This document shows positions 30,961 to 38,343 of a stretch of 44,525 bases of DNA, in pieces; within the stretch, counting starts at the first letter, position 1; each line of letters opens with the position of its first letter. The DNA is from Thermoproteota archaeon (GTDB lineage: Archaea > Korarchaeota > Korarchaeia > Korarchaeales > Korarchaeaceae). The stretch covers positions 1-44,525 of the forward strand of contig WALU01000026.1 of NCBI GenBank assembly GCA_015522685.1, in the 5' to 3' direction. Made by a program: the position numbers and the translations under genes. The notes beneath the pieces are model-generated. The model did not search any database and had not been told where the DNA came from. It saw nothing but the letters and a program-made list of their open reading frames with translations.

Positions 30961-31992
30961 CTATTTTCTATTCGATGCTAATGGGGCAGTAACTTCCTTG
31001 ATTATTAGGAATCTCTTAACTGCTTTATCCAAGTGTAGGTAGATTATACAGAGAACTGGCTGTATAGCTGGTATTATAGCTGGTGGAAGAGTAGCGGCTC
31101 CTCCTAATGCAAGAGTTGTTATTATAGCTGCAACGCTCTCGTTCTTGGTTACCGATATAAACGCTATTCCCTGATGATCTTCGTAGCTTATCTTAATGAG
31201 CTTACTAACTAGAAGGGACACGCCGAATATTATGAGTATTATTATTGTCTGAGCGCCTATCACTTCTCCCGCCAGCATTGGCTTCTTAACTATTATGCCA
31301 GCTTTGCCCATTACCAGTAGGAATATTAGAGCCAGCATAAATAGCATCGTAGCTAGAGACAAATAGGGTTTGAGTTCCTTGTTAACATAATCCTTCCCCT
31401 TCTTCTTCAGTAGAGGGTATCTAGTTAGCTGACCTGCCAAGAAGGGTACTACTAGAGCATAGACTATCGATATGAGGACCTTATTAATGGGAACACTGAC
31501 AGAGGCCAAATGCCCGTACAGGCCTAGGTAAAATGGGGCTATAGGTATGGCTCCTATGAGGCTTATTATCACCAGCGCCGTTGCTAGCTCTATATTACCC
31601 TCAGCTATGAGAACGTAGCCCACTGAGGCGCTGGAAGCTGGGACGACGTTTGAAGCGATATATCCCAATCGAAGGCCACGATTCCCCAAAATCCCTGCGA
31701 GTAGTATAGCTAGAAAAGGAGCTAAAATGAATATATAAGTTATAGTTGAGGATATGGCTTTATGATGCTTGAATCCCTTAGCCAATCCATCTGTTCTGAG
31801 CTGTATCATGGAAGGGTACAGAGTGAGTATGGCAAATGTGAGTATCAAGTTCTTCAAGAGGATCTTATTTGTTGTAATATAACTTCTCAGGATATAGCCG
31901 ACTATTATACCCAGTATCAATACCAGAATTGTGTAGAGAAGTAGATATCTCCTTACATGAGAATAAAGCCTCGACAACTTTTCCTGCAGCAT
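30961..31992 (-). CDS. BASS/ACR3-like transporter
   Basis: A 343-residue membrane protein with about 10 helices of the bile acid:sodium symporter superfamily, close in pattern to arsenite permease ACR3 (LTLYPSMIQLRTDGL in helix 2-3, YIASNVVPASSASVGYVLIAEGN in the unwound helix region, FISVTKNESVAAIITTLALGG in the second half). The ACR3 active-site Cys is not present at the usual place, so arsenite export is doubtful; an organic anion is an alternative. An AGGTGAG ribosome site precedes the ATG. A perfect 14-bp palindrome lies between the TATA-like region and the start, so the gene is probably controlled by a repressor. Confidence 0.75.
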   Translation of the reverse strand: MLQEKLSRLYSHVRRYLLLYTILVLILGIIVGYILRSYITTNKILLKNLILTFAILTLYPSMIQLRTDGLAKGFKHHKAISSTITYIFILAPFLAILLAGILGNRGLRLGYIASNVVPASSASVGYVLIAEGNIELATALVIISLIGAIPIAPFYLGLYGHLASVSVPINKVLISIVYALVVPFLAGQLTRYPLLKKKGKDYVNKELKPYLSLATMLFMLALIFLLVMGKAGIIVKKPMLAGEVIGAQTIIILIIFGVSLLVSKLIKISYEDHQGIAFISVTKNESVAAIITTLALGGAATLPPAIIPAIQPVLCIIYLHLDKAVKRFLIIKEVTAPLASNRK

Positions 31993-32009
31993 TTTCTCAC
32001 CTAATTAAC

Positions 32010-32023
32010 TGACTGGCCAGTCA
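32010..32023. promoter_or_regulatory. TetR-type 14-bp perfect palindrome at the transporter promoter
   Basis: TGACTGGCCAGTCA is its own reverse complement. It begins 18 nt upstream of the transporter ATG and directly follows, on the minus strand, an A/T-rich TATA-like AAAATTTTTA. A dimeric repressor here would cover the transcription start. The core resembles TetR-family operators. No TetR gene is in the window. Confidence 0.65.
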
Positions 32024-32136
32024 TAAAAATTTTAACTAATAAAAACTTATCTGATATTAGATAGATCAAATGGACATATATGCAAATGAATCTAGATAGC
32101 CAGTAGATAGCCAGAAAAAGAGTAAGAAAAATACAG

Positions 32137-32734
32137 TTAGGCACCAACGAAGCTAAATGATCCTGAGAGCCTTGAATCAGGAAGCTCTGCCCCAGAATTT
32201 TGCATGAGAACCTTAGAGTATATATCTAATAAGGATTTAGCTGATTCTTTGTACACAAACCAAACTTAAGTAGCTCCCTCATAGGTCTGTAGAAAAGTCT
32301 CTTCGGTATTATAGATCTACTCATAGTCGACTTTAAGAGAATCACTATCATAAAAAGCTGAATTTCAGAAGGCATTTTATGTGTTAGAGCTAATAAAACT
32401 ACCTTCTTGGCCAATAAGCCATGAGAAGCCATTACAGCTATATATAGTCCATGCTGTGACCTACCAAGTAGGGCTCTCTTAGGGGTAGAGCTTGAGCTAG
32501 TTCTGTTACGTTCTTCGCCATTCTATCTAGCTTATAGTTCCCGGGAAAGGCTTATCTGAATCTCCATGACCTCTAAGGTCTAAAGCCGCTATCAAGCCTC
32601 TTCTTGAGGGAGGTTCCGCCTAATAGCGCCAAAAGTTTCTCGCGGGAGCCCATCAATGGATTAGGATTATGGAATAGCTCTCCTCTAGCTTCATAGGATA
32701 GCTTGATACCATCGCTGGTTTCGAAGTATTCCAC
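32137..32734 (-). pseudogene. Decayed alpha/beta hydrolase gene
   Basis: The 831-bp gap between the transporter and the NifX-like gene contains a clear broken alpha/beta hydrolase on the minus strand. From GTG 32734: VEYFETSDGIKLSYEARGE, PLMGSREKLLALLGG; then after a frameshift IAALDLRGHGDSDKPFPG; shift; NYKLDRMAKNVTELAQAL, LREPYLVGHSM (the nucleophile elbow); a stop; shift; ASHGLLAKKVVLLALTHKMP and STMSRSIIPKRLFYRPMREL; shift; ESAKSLLDIYSKVLMQNSG, ending at 32137. At least four frameshifts separate well-conserved segments, and the C-terminal part with the catalytic Asp/His is missing. The 68-codon frame at 32226-32432 is only the middle piece. Confidence 0.88.
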
Positions 32735-32823
32735 AGGCTATAAGATCCTGCTAAGCATAAACAGGGATAATAAGCCAGCAGGTGCCTTAATTGATTTTCA
32801 GATCTGACTATAACCTACCGAAA

Positions 32824-33147
32824 CTATAGCTTCAGCTTCCTTAGAGCTTCTCTTACACTAATTCCGCTGAGCTCAAAATGCCTTATTTTCATCTCATCTA
32901 AGGCTGCTAGGGCATTGGGTCCGAAGGCTCCTGCAACAGCGACCTCAGCTCTCTCATTTATCAGTTTCTGAACTACCTTTATTGCTGCACCACTTCTAGC
33001 CTTAGCTCCTGGATTTTCCAGTACCTTGACATTCTCCACATCCTTTCCATTAGAATTGACGATGACTAGGTAAGGCGCTCTCCCAAATCGACTACTCACT
33101 TCAGAATCGAGGCCTTTATCATCCTCACAAATGAAAGCCAACCTCAT
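32824..33147 (-). CDS. NifX/NifB-type dinitrogenase cofactor-binding domain protein
   Basis: A 107-residue protein of the dinitrogenase iron-molybdenum cofactor biosynthesis (NifX/NafY/NifB C-terminal) fold. It begins MRLAFICEDDKGLDSEVSSR, continues FGRAPYLVIVN, and ends with AVAGAFGPNALAALDEMKI, the family pattern. Archaeal stand-alone members occur in organisms without nitrogenase, and their cofactor is mostly unknown. I chose ATG 33147, which has the ribosome site AGGTGG about 9 nt upstream; an upstream in-frame GTG (33162) would add five residues. No nif genes are nearby. Confidence 0.88.
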   Translation of the reverse strand: MRLAFICEDDKGLDSEVSSRFGRAPYLVIVNSNGKDVENVKVLENPGAKARSGAAIKVVQKLINERAEVAVAGAFGPNALAALDEMKIRHFELSGISVREALRKLKL

Positions 33148-33293
33148 GTAAATCCCATCCACCTAGGAGAACCCCAAGCTATAAACTGATCGGTTGTATC
33201 AAAGGGGACAGCTAGCTACTTCTACTTTACCTTAATGCTACCTAGCTTCTTTATAGATTGAAGTAATCTAAAAAATTTTAACAAATTTAGGAA

Positions 33294-33683
33294 TCAGAGT
33301 TCTCTCTTATATCTAGGATCTCTGATCACCAGCTTATTCAACTCTTGATCGCTCAGACCTCTTGTTTCAGCTATGATCTCATCTAACAGAGATTTGACAT
33401 TATCAGGTAATTTGGGAGGCTGGCACTTGTATTGAAAACATTTCTTTCCCTCAATTTTCTCGATACATCCCTTTTCTTCAAGTTTATCCATCAGCTCTTT
33501 TATTTCCTCTATATAGAAGCCAAATTCCTCCTTCACATATGTAAATTCAGTTAATCTATGCCCATTCTTCTCTAGGGAAAGCCACTCAGCCATTAGCAAT
33601 ATTCTGGAGATTCTAAATGGATGAACACACCCTAACTCAGAGAAGAGATAGGACAACAGATCTTCCTCATTCAATTTAATCAC
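33294..33683 (-). CDS. Winged-helix protein, Panacea/SocA-like
   Basis: A 129-residue, mainly helical protein. The first ~85 residues (LLSYLFSELGCVHPFRISRI, LLMAEWLSLEKNG, HRLTEFTYVKEEFGFYIEEI, ELMDKLEEKGCIEKIEG) match the pattern of DUF4065/Panacea domains: a helix with LLYLAEW-like core, an F-x-Y strand and a GPY-like turn, here FGFY. Panacea domains act as antitoxins in many toxin-antitoxin pairs and in phage-related genes. No clear toxin partner is adjacent. It starts with GTG, preceded by a CTAGGTG site. A generic wHTH regulator is the alternative. Confidence 0.55.
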   Translation of the reverse strand: MIKLNEEDLLSYLFSELGCVHPFRISRILLMAEWLSLEKNGHRLTEFTYVKEEFGFYIEEIKELMDKLEEKGCIEKIEGKKCFQYKCQPPKLPDNVKSLLDEIIAETRGLSDQELNKLVIRDPRYKREL

Positions 33684-33954
33684 CTAGAAACTACTTCTTC
33701 CCTTGCCTTGAGATTCAGACTATTAAATTAATGCTTTTGCAGGTTATGCCTGCTCCTTCAATGGCAATATAGTGCATACACTGATAAATTTATTTTCAAG
33801 TAGTATATGTAAATTATAATTAATTATAACTAAACTTGTTAATATCTAGATCGAATAAGGAAAAAATCATGATAACGAGAAACATCTTAAAGAGTTGAGG
33901 GATCAGAACCTTAGAAGGTCGAGGGCAGTATAATTCGATTATCAAAGATTTAAG

Positions 33955-34036
33955 CCTAGCCTAGCCTCGTAGTTAAAAGCCCAGATGAGTTGAGATGTTG
34001 AGAGTTCGCGTAGGCGCGCGATGCGGTGGGTTAGGA
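33955..34036 (+). ncRNA. Possible structured RNA (unassigned)
   Basis: A GC-rich island in an A/T-rich 362-bp gap. CCTAGCC (33960-33966) can pair with GGTTAGG (34029-34035) and enclose about 76 nt; inside, TCGCG (34006-34010) pairs with CGCGA (34017-34021). A TATA-like AGTATAATT (33928-33936) lies about 25 nt upstream. In thermophiles such GC islands often mark functional RNA. It is not a canonical tRNA. It may instead be the 3' untranslated region of the minus-strand gene next to it. Confidence 0.25.
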
Positions 34037-34045
34037 AATGTCCAA

Positions 34046-35011
34046 TTAAATACAATTCTTAACTCTCCTTACTCTCTCCCTCATATCGCCTAAGATCTTC
34101 TCTCTAGACTTTATTATGGTCTCTATGTGCTCTAATCTGCTTTTCATCTCATTATCTTCCATCTCATTAGCTAATTTACTTCTTAGAAATTCTAACTCTT
34201 CTTTTAGGTTATTTATCTCCAAGGTCAGCCTCTCCACATCCATTTCTAGATCAGGAAGGGCGCTCCTTAGCTTGAGATGAGTTGATTTAAGATCTCCCTC
34301 ATAGCTCGATTTTAGATCTAAATATTCACTATGATCTATCTTTCCTTGAGACCTCTTCTCCTCCAGTGCTCTCAGAATCTCGATCAATTCATCCCTCCTC
34401 TTGAGGATTTTATCTATACTGTTTATCTTTCTCTCCCATCTTTCACTTTTCATCCTCTTAATGGTCCAGTATAGCCCAAGGGAAAGTAATCCTGCAGCTA
34501 TGATGTATGCTAAGATCATTGAAGCAGAGAGGAGTGTGAGAATGAGAGTGATCTCCAAATGAGTTTCAGCTTTCCCTTCGTTAGATATTAGAGTAACTTT
34601 CACATCAAGATCTCCCTGATAATTGATGTATGGGACCTCTACCATCTCCTTTATAGCCTTCCTCTCTCCGGGCCCTATTCTAATTGGTTTATCCAGTGGA
34701 ACGTAATACTTTCCGAAAGGAAAAGACAGTGGAAGTACATAAAGATGAGTAGACTTTACTTCTAGATTAAATCCCTTAACTTCGATTTCTTTATTCTCCA
34801 AATTCGTTATATATAAAGTTAAGAGAATCTTATCTCCTGGTTTTGCTGTAAATTTTGATGGGAAGGCACTGATCTGAATGAGCTGAGCTGATACACTTGG
34901 AAGTAGCAGAAGAGATAGCACTTGAGCAGTGACAAGAACAATCAAGAAATGGCGATAAGTCATAAAGCCTACCTTCCTTGATCTTATTCGCTTCAGCAGG
35001 CCAAGTAACAT
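34046..35011 (-). CDS. Membrane-anchored ectodomain protein with cytoplasmic coiled coil
   Basis: A 321-residue protein that I cannot assign to a named family. A signal/membrane segment (about 20-42) leads to an extracellular beta-sandwich domain (about 43-155) of NEW1/CARDB-like type (TAKPGDKILLTLYITNLENK, GPGERKAIKEMVEVPY). A membrane helix follows (about 158-182), then a long charged coiled coil in the cytoplasm (about 190-320: DKILKRRDELIEILRALEEK, MDVERLTLEINNLKEELEFL). Such proteins are typical archaeal surface-to-cytoplasm components of unknown function. The start may be ATG 35011 or a later ATG (residue 17), which would put the signal peptide at the very N-terminus. Confidence 0.7.
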   Translation of the reverse strand: MLLGLLKRIRSRKVGFMTYRHFLIVLVTAQVLSLLLLPSVSAQLIQISAFPSKFTAKPGDKILLTLYITNLENKEIEVKGFNLEVKSTHLYVLPLSFPFGKYYVPLDKPIRIGPGERKAIKEMVEVPYINYQGDLDVKVTLISNEGKAETHLEITLILTLLSASMILAYIIAAGLLSLGLYWTIKRMKSERWERKINSIDKILKRRDELIEILRALEEKRSQGKIDHSEYLDLKSSYEGDLKSTHLKLRSALPDLEMDVERLTLEINNLKEELEFLRSKLANEMEDNEMKSRLEHIETIIKSREKILGDMRERVRRVKNCI

Positions 35012-35188
35012 TTAGGCTTCATACAGAGTACCTAAGGGAACTTCCTTCCCTTCATTTATATTCCTTCCTCCTCGATCAGAGATTTGGTTCTATACTATGC
35101 TCATCATTCCCTCAGAGCTGCGACCCATGAAATATTTAGGTAAGTGCTTAGATATTCACATACTCCTCAGGCTGGGGTTGATAATTCC

Positions 35189-37219
35189 ATGGCTTCACAA
35201 AAGGATTTGGTTATACAGGGAGATGTATTTGCAGGGCTGAATTATCTCCAAGATGAAAGCATAGCAGTTGCTGTAACTTCTCCCCCTTACTGGAGGCAGA
35301 GAGATTACGAATTTGAAGGACAAATAGGACAGGAGGATACCCCCGAGGAGTATATAGGGAGATTGGTAGCGATATTCGGCAGTCTAAGGCAAAAGATGCA
35401 CAAAAATGGGGTTTTCTTCCTTAATATAGGAGATAAATACTTCCACAGATATGGAAAATCCCATCTTTTACAGATTCCTTATAGATTAGCTTATCACCTG
35501 ATAAAGGACGGTTGGCAGCTGGAAGATGTAATAATATGGTACAAGTTGAATTATATGCCTTCTTCAGTAAAGGACAGATTCACTAATACCTATGAGCCAG
35601 TACTAGTATTCACCAGAGGTAAAGACAATATATATCGAGCTTTTAAGAGGAAAGAAACAAATGTGATCAGAATACCTCTCCAGCAGACTCCTTGGAAGCA
35701 TACAGCAGTTTTCCCGGAGAAGCTTGTGGAGGAGCTGCTTTTAAGGATTAAATTGGAAAAAGGAGATATAGTGCTCGATCCATTTGCAGGAACAGGCACC
35801 GTTGGAGCCGTAGTGAAGAGGTTAAGGGGGGACGTACTTCCTTCTGAGGTGAACTTTGTCCTGATAGAGAAGGGAAGCTCCTTTATTGATGTAATAAGAG
35901 AGAGGACTCATATAAGGAACGTTATGGGAGTGGGAGACGAGTCATATAGCTGGAAAGCCGCTAAAGAGGAGGATTTACCTGAAATCGAGCCTGAGATAGT
36001 AGCAGAGGATAGGCATGGTGAGGTATACTTTGCTGATTCTAGCTCAGAATTCTTGTCAGCTCTTAGGGGGATATCAACTGAGGAATTCAGGAGTTTTCAT
36101 AGGAAGAATGCCTTATATTTCTTCGGAGTAATAAGATGGAATATCGATGATTTATATTATATACATACAATTCGGAAGATAGGGTACGTCCTCAGGAACA
36201 TGCTTATTGCATCAAATGGCTCGGGATGGTTTCCCATTTTCATGTTCGCATCAGATAGCACGAGAATAGCCTACAGGTTCTATTTGGATAGAGTTAGAGT
36301 CAAGCCTAAAACACTTGAAAACAGGAACTGGTGGACTGAAGGATTCATAAGCCTTAAAGTGAGGGATATATCGGGCAAGAGGACCAGGGAAGGGAGATTA
36401 GCTCAAGTCATCAGGAGGTATGCTGACGGCTTTCCCAAGATAGTAGCAGTCAGGTGGGATGATAGAACCTCTTTAGAGCTCGTTTTGCATCCAGGGAAGG
36501 ATGAACTTTTGATGGAGGGACTTACCTTCAGGTGTCCAAGATGTGGAGCTAGATTAGAAGAGCCTTACGATCCAGCAGGTGGGAACTCGTGCCGAAAATG
36601 CGGTAAGCGCCTGTGGATGGATCTGAGCTCGGTGCCTCATGTAGAGGAGCCTAAAGAAGTTGTAGAAGCTATAAAAGAGATTGAAGCATTAGACTACAGC
36701 TATGGTGAGGCAGATGTCGAGAAGACTCATGCAAGAAGGTCCAGTAGGAGCAAGTTCTCCGAGTTGAGCAGGTTAAACTGGGGTGCCTCCCCTGGAGCAA
36801 GAAAACTTATAATTGGAGAATATTTCACAAAAATGAGACTCTACAGGATTGATCAGCCAATGATAGCTCAATATCTTAACCTTCTGAGAAAGAGTAAGAG
36901 TATGACAATCCAAGATGTAGCTAATTCCTTCCCACCGAGCTATCTGTACACAGTGGGTCACTGGTTCAGGAAGGATTTTGGGGGGTCTATTCCTATACCG
37001 GAGGATATTCCGCTCCTCAAGAATGTCTTTGGGGCTGAAGACGGTCTTCTATGCATAATCGAGAGGACTGCTCTGAAGTTTCAGACAGTAAGGACATCTC
37101 CTAAAGGGAAGAATCCTGGGGATTTCCTTGAATATTCTGATCTAGATCATCTTGAGGAATATCTGAGAAAATTGTACATGCCTTCATCAGAGTATTTGAG
37201 GCATATGAACGTCCCCTAG
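35189..37219 (+). CDS. DNA methyltransferase (N4/N6 beta-type) with zinc ribbon and extra domains
   Basis: The reading frame starts at GTG 35144 (691 residues; numbering below), but ATG 35189 (Met16) fits the domain start better. The catalytic motif TSPPYW (45-50) and SAM-binding motif DPFAGTGTVGA (212-222) in this order define a beta-type amino-methyltransferase; SPPY favours N4-cytosine methylation, but N6-adenine is possible. The methylase ends near residue 230. The remaining ~460 residues include an unassigned alpha/beta region (290-450), a zinc ribbon (Cys464, 467, 483, 486) and a C-terminal part with SYLYTVGHWFRKDFGGSIPI that recurs in phage-type methylases. No endonuclease gene is adjacent, so it is either a solitary methylase or one with a fused unknown activity. 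Confidence 0.8.
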   Translation: MASQKDLVIQGDVFAGLNYLQDESIAVAVTSPPYWRQRDYEFEGQIGQEDTPEEYIGRLVAIFGSLRQKMHKNGVFFLNIGDKYFHRYGKSHLLQIPYRLAYHLIKDGWQLEDVIIWYKLNYMPSSVKDRFTNTYEPVLVFTRGKDNIYRAFKRKETNVIRIPLQQTPWKHTAVFPEKLVEELLLRIKLEKGDIVLDPFAGTGTVGAVVKRLRGDVLPSEVNFVLIEKGSSFIDVIRERTHIRNVMGVGDESYSWKAAKEEDLPEIEPEIVAEDRHGEVYFADSSSEFLSALRGISTEEFRSFHRKNALYFFGVIRWNIDDLYYIHTIRKIGYVLRNMLIASNGSGWFPIFMFASDSTRIAYRFYLDRVRVKPKTLENRNWWTEGFISLKVRDISGKRTREGRLAQVIRRYADGFPKIVAVRWDDRTSLELVLHPGKDELLMEGLTFRCPRCGARLEEPYDPAGGNSCRKCGKRLWMDLSSVPHVEEPKEVVEAIKEIEALDYSYGEADVEKTHARRSSRSKFSELSRLNWGASPGARKLIIGEYFTKMRLYRIDQPMIAQYLNLLRKSKSMTIQDVANSFPPSYLYTVGHWFRKDFGGSIPIPEDIPLLKNVFGAEDGLLCIIERTALKFQTVRTSPKGKNPGDFLEYSDLDHLEEYLRKLYMPSSEYLRHMNVP

Positions 37220-37327
37220 CGCTTCAGAATTCGCATTTGCCTAATCATATGAGCTTGATTTATAGCGCGAAATGCAAGTCATGAAGCATAAGAAAGCGTT
37301 TATTTTAGTTCTAACAAGTAGCTGTGG

Positions 37328-37396
37328 ATGAGACCTTCTAATCCAGATGAGATGGCCAAGGAGTTGAAGGAAGAAATGGAAGAAGAGTTCCAATAA
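37328..37396 (+). CDS. Possible 22-residue acidic peptide
   Basis: A short frame reading MRPSNPDEMAKELKEEMEEE plus FQ-stop. A TATA-like TTTATTTTAG (37300-37309) lies about 24 nt before its ATG, as in leaderless genes. It lies between the methylase and the convergent vapC. It could be a truncated antitoxin-like remnant or chance. Confidence 0.2.
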   Translation: MRPSNPDEMAKELKEEMEEEFQ

Positions 37397-37434
37397 TCTA
37401 ATGATTTATGTGATTAGCAGGAACTCCTCAGAAG

Positions 37435-37782
37435 TTATTTCCACAGCTTTAACCCATGAACCTCCAGCCTCTTAAAGTGCTTTTCATTCTCAGTCCATAA
37501 GGGGAGTCCCTTCGCTATAGCAGTTGCACCTATGAGGAGATCTCTATCATCTATCAGTGAACCCTCCTTCCTTAGAACCCTCCACAGGTTCGATGCTTTT
37601 TTCAAGACGTCATTGTCTAATCCAATCATAATACATAGCTTTTCTAGGAAATATTTGGCTCTTGGAGGATCAACTTTCCCTCTGATGAATTCATAGAAGG
37701 TAACCACTGAGATGAAACAGGGGAGATTGGGGAAATTCTTCCTTTCCCTGTCTATATCTATTAGTATATCAGTATCAATCAT
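37435..37782 (-). CDS. vapC: VapC-type PIN-domain toxin
   Basis: A 115-residue PIN-domain ribonuclease, the toxin of a type II pair; VapC toxins cleave tRNA or rRNA. The acidic residues are Asp3/Asp5 (MIDTDILID), Glu31 (VTFYEFIRG), Asp78/79 and Asp81 (LIDDRDLLIGA) and the C-terminal TENEKHF, so it looks active. Its ATG overlaps the antitoxin stop codon by one base (TAATG), so translation is coupled. The length is slightly short for VapC but all motifs are present. Confidence 0.9.
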   Translation of the reverse strand: MIDTDILIDIDRERKNFPNLPCFISVVTFYEFIRGKVDPPRAKYFLEKLCIMIGLDNDVLKKASNLWRVLRKEGSLIDDRDLLIGATAIAKGLPLWTENEKHFKRLEVHGLKLWK

Positions 37783-37985
37783 TACTCCTTTAGCCTTAAT
37801 TTGAGCCTCACCTCTTCGTATGTAGAGTCAAACTCTATCTTTCTAAGCTTAGTTAAGGCTCTCTTTAGATTCTCTCTGCGATATGCTTCTAGCATATCGC
37901 GTAAAAACTCATCCCAAGTTCTATCCTCTTTCAAGTGAGAAAGCATTTCCTTGGTCTCCTTACTTATAGTTATAGTAGTTGGCAT
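37782..37985 (-). CDS. vapB: VapB-type antitoxin (ribbon-helix-helix)
   Basis: A 67-residue antitoxin. It begins MPTTITISKETKEMLSHLK, the ribbon-helix-helix DNA-binding start typical of archaeal VapB, and ends in a basic/acidic helix that should wrap the toxin. An in-frame TTG (38006) would add seven residues, but ATG 37985 gives the canonical start, and an A/T-rich box lies 25-30 nt upstream. The TAATTG/CAATTA inverted repeat at 37990-38009 is the likely autoregulatory operator. Confidence 0.85.
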   Translation of the reverse strand: MPTTITISKETKEMLSHLKEDRTWDEFLRDMLEAYRRENLKRALTKLRKIEFDSTYEEVRLKLRLKE

Positions 37986-37989
37986 ATTA

Positions 37990-38009
37990 TAATTGAAAGT
38001 TGTCAATTA
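37990..38009. promoter_or_regulatory. Inverted repeat upstream of vapB (37.9 kb)
   Basis: TAATTG (37990-37995) and CAATTA (38004-38009) are perfect 6-bp arms with an 8-bp spacer, immediately upstream of the antitoxin ATG, where a VapBC complex would repress its own promoter. Confidence 0.45.
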
Positions 38010-38311
38010 ATAATTATTACGCTTCAACAGGGAAGTTAGCTGAAGAGTTATCCTGGCTAGCGATCATCATCTCGGCTTCTATCCCAGCATATTACTCTAC
38101 TCAGGGATCAGGGAGCTATTTGGAAGTTCGGAGAAGCAAACGTGTTTGAATTCCTTCTTTGAGATATAGCTGTTCTTAGGTCTACCCCTTAAGTCAATAC
38201 ATATGCTCGCTGCAATACTACTTATCAAGCATATAAGCCTGGGGGTTTGTTCTATTCTACTCTATTCTGTTCATCTTTCTTGTCCATTTAGCTGGGCACT
38301 CTGTAAAGCCA
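38010..38311. other. Gap with short hydrophobic frames, no supported gene
   Basis: Between vapB and the epimerase gene the plus strand holds a frame with KLAEELSWLAIIISASIPAY (from about 38027) that stops after some 38 codons, and a frame from ATG 38203 with LAAILLIKHISLGVCSILL. Both are hydrophobic and may be remnants of a membrane gene, but neither has a start context or a family that I recognise. Confidence 0.3.
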
Positions 38312-38323
38312 AACTATAAAATA
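38312..38323 (+). promoter_or_regulatory. TATA box of the epimerase gene
   Basis: AACTATAAAATA is centred about 26 nt before the ATG at 38344, which has no ribosome site. This supports a leaderless mRNA and the choice of that ATG over the in-frame ATG at 38356. Confidence 0.55.
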
Positions 38324-38343
38324 GGCATCTACACAAATAGAGG

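Noticed and set aside
30961..31992. Firm call as arsenite exporter ACR3
   Set aside because: The fold and several motifs fit, but the conserved active-site Cys is not where expected and no ars genes are nearby.
32226..32432. 68-residue independent gene on the minus strand
   Set aside because: It is the middle piece of the frameshifted alpha/beta hydrolase; flanking frames continue the same domain.
32824..33147. Nitrogenase-related locus
   Set aside because: The NifX-like domain is common in archaea without nitrogenase, and no nif gene is present.
33960..34035. tRNA gene of 76 nt
   Set aside because: A 7-bp outer stem and correct length are present, but there is no D arm, no TTC-containing T loop and no anticodon arm in place.
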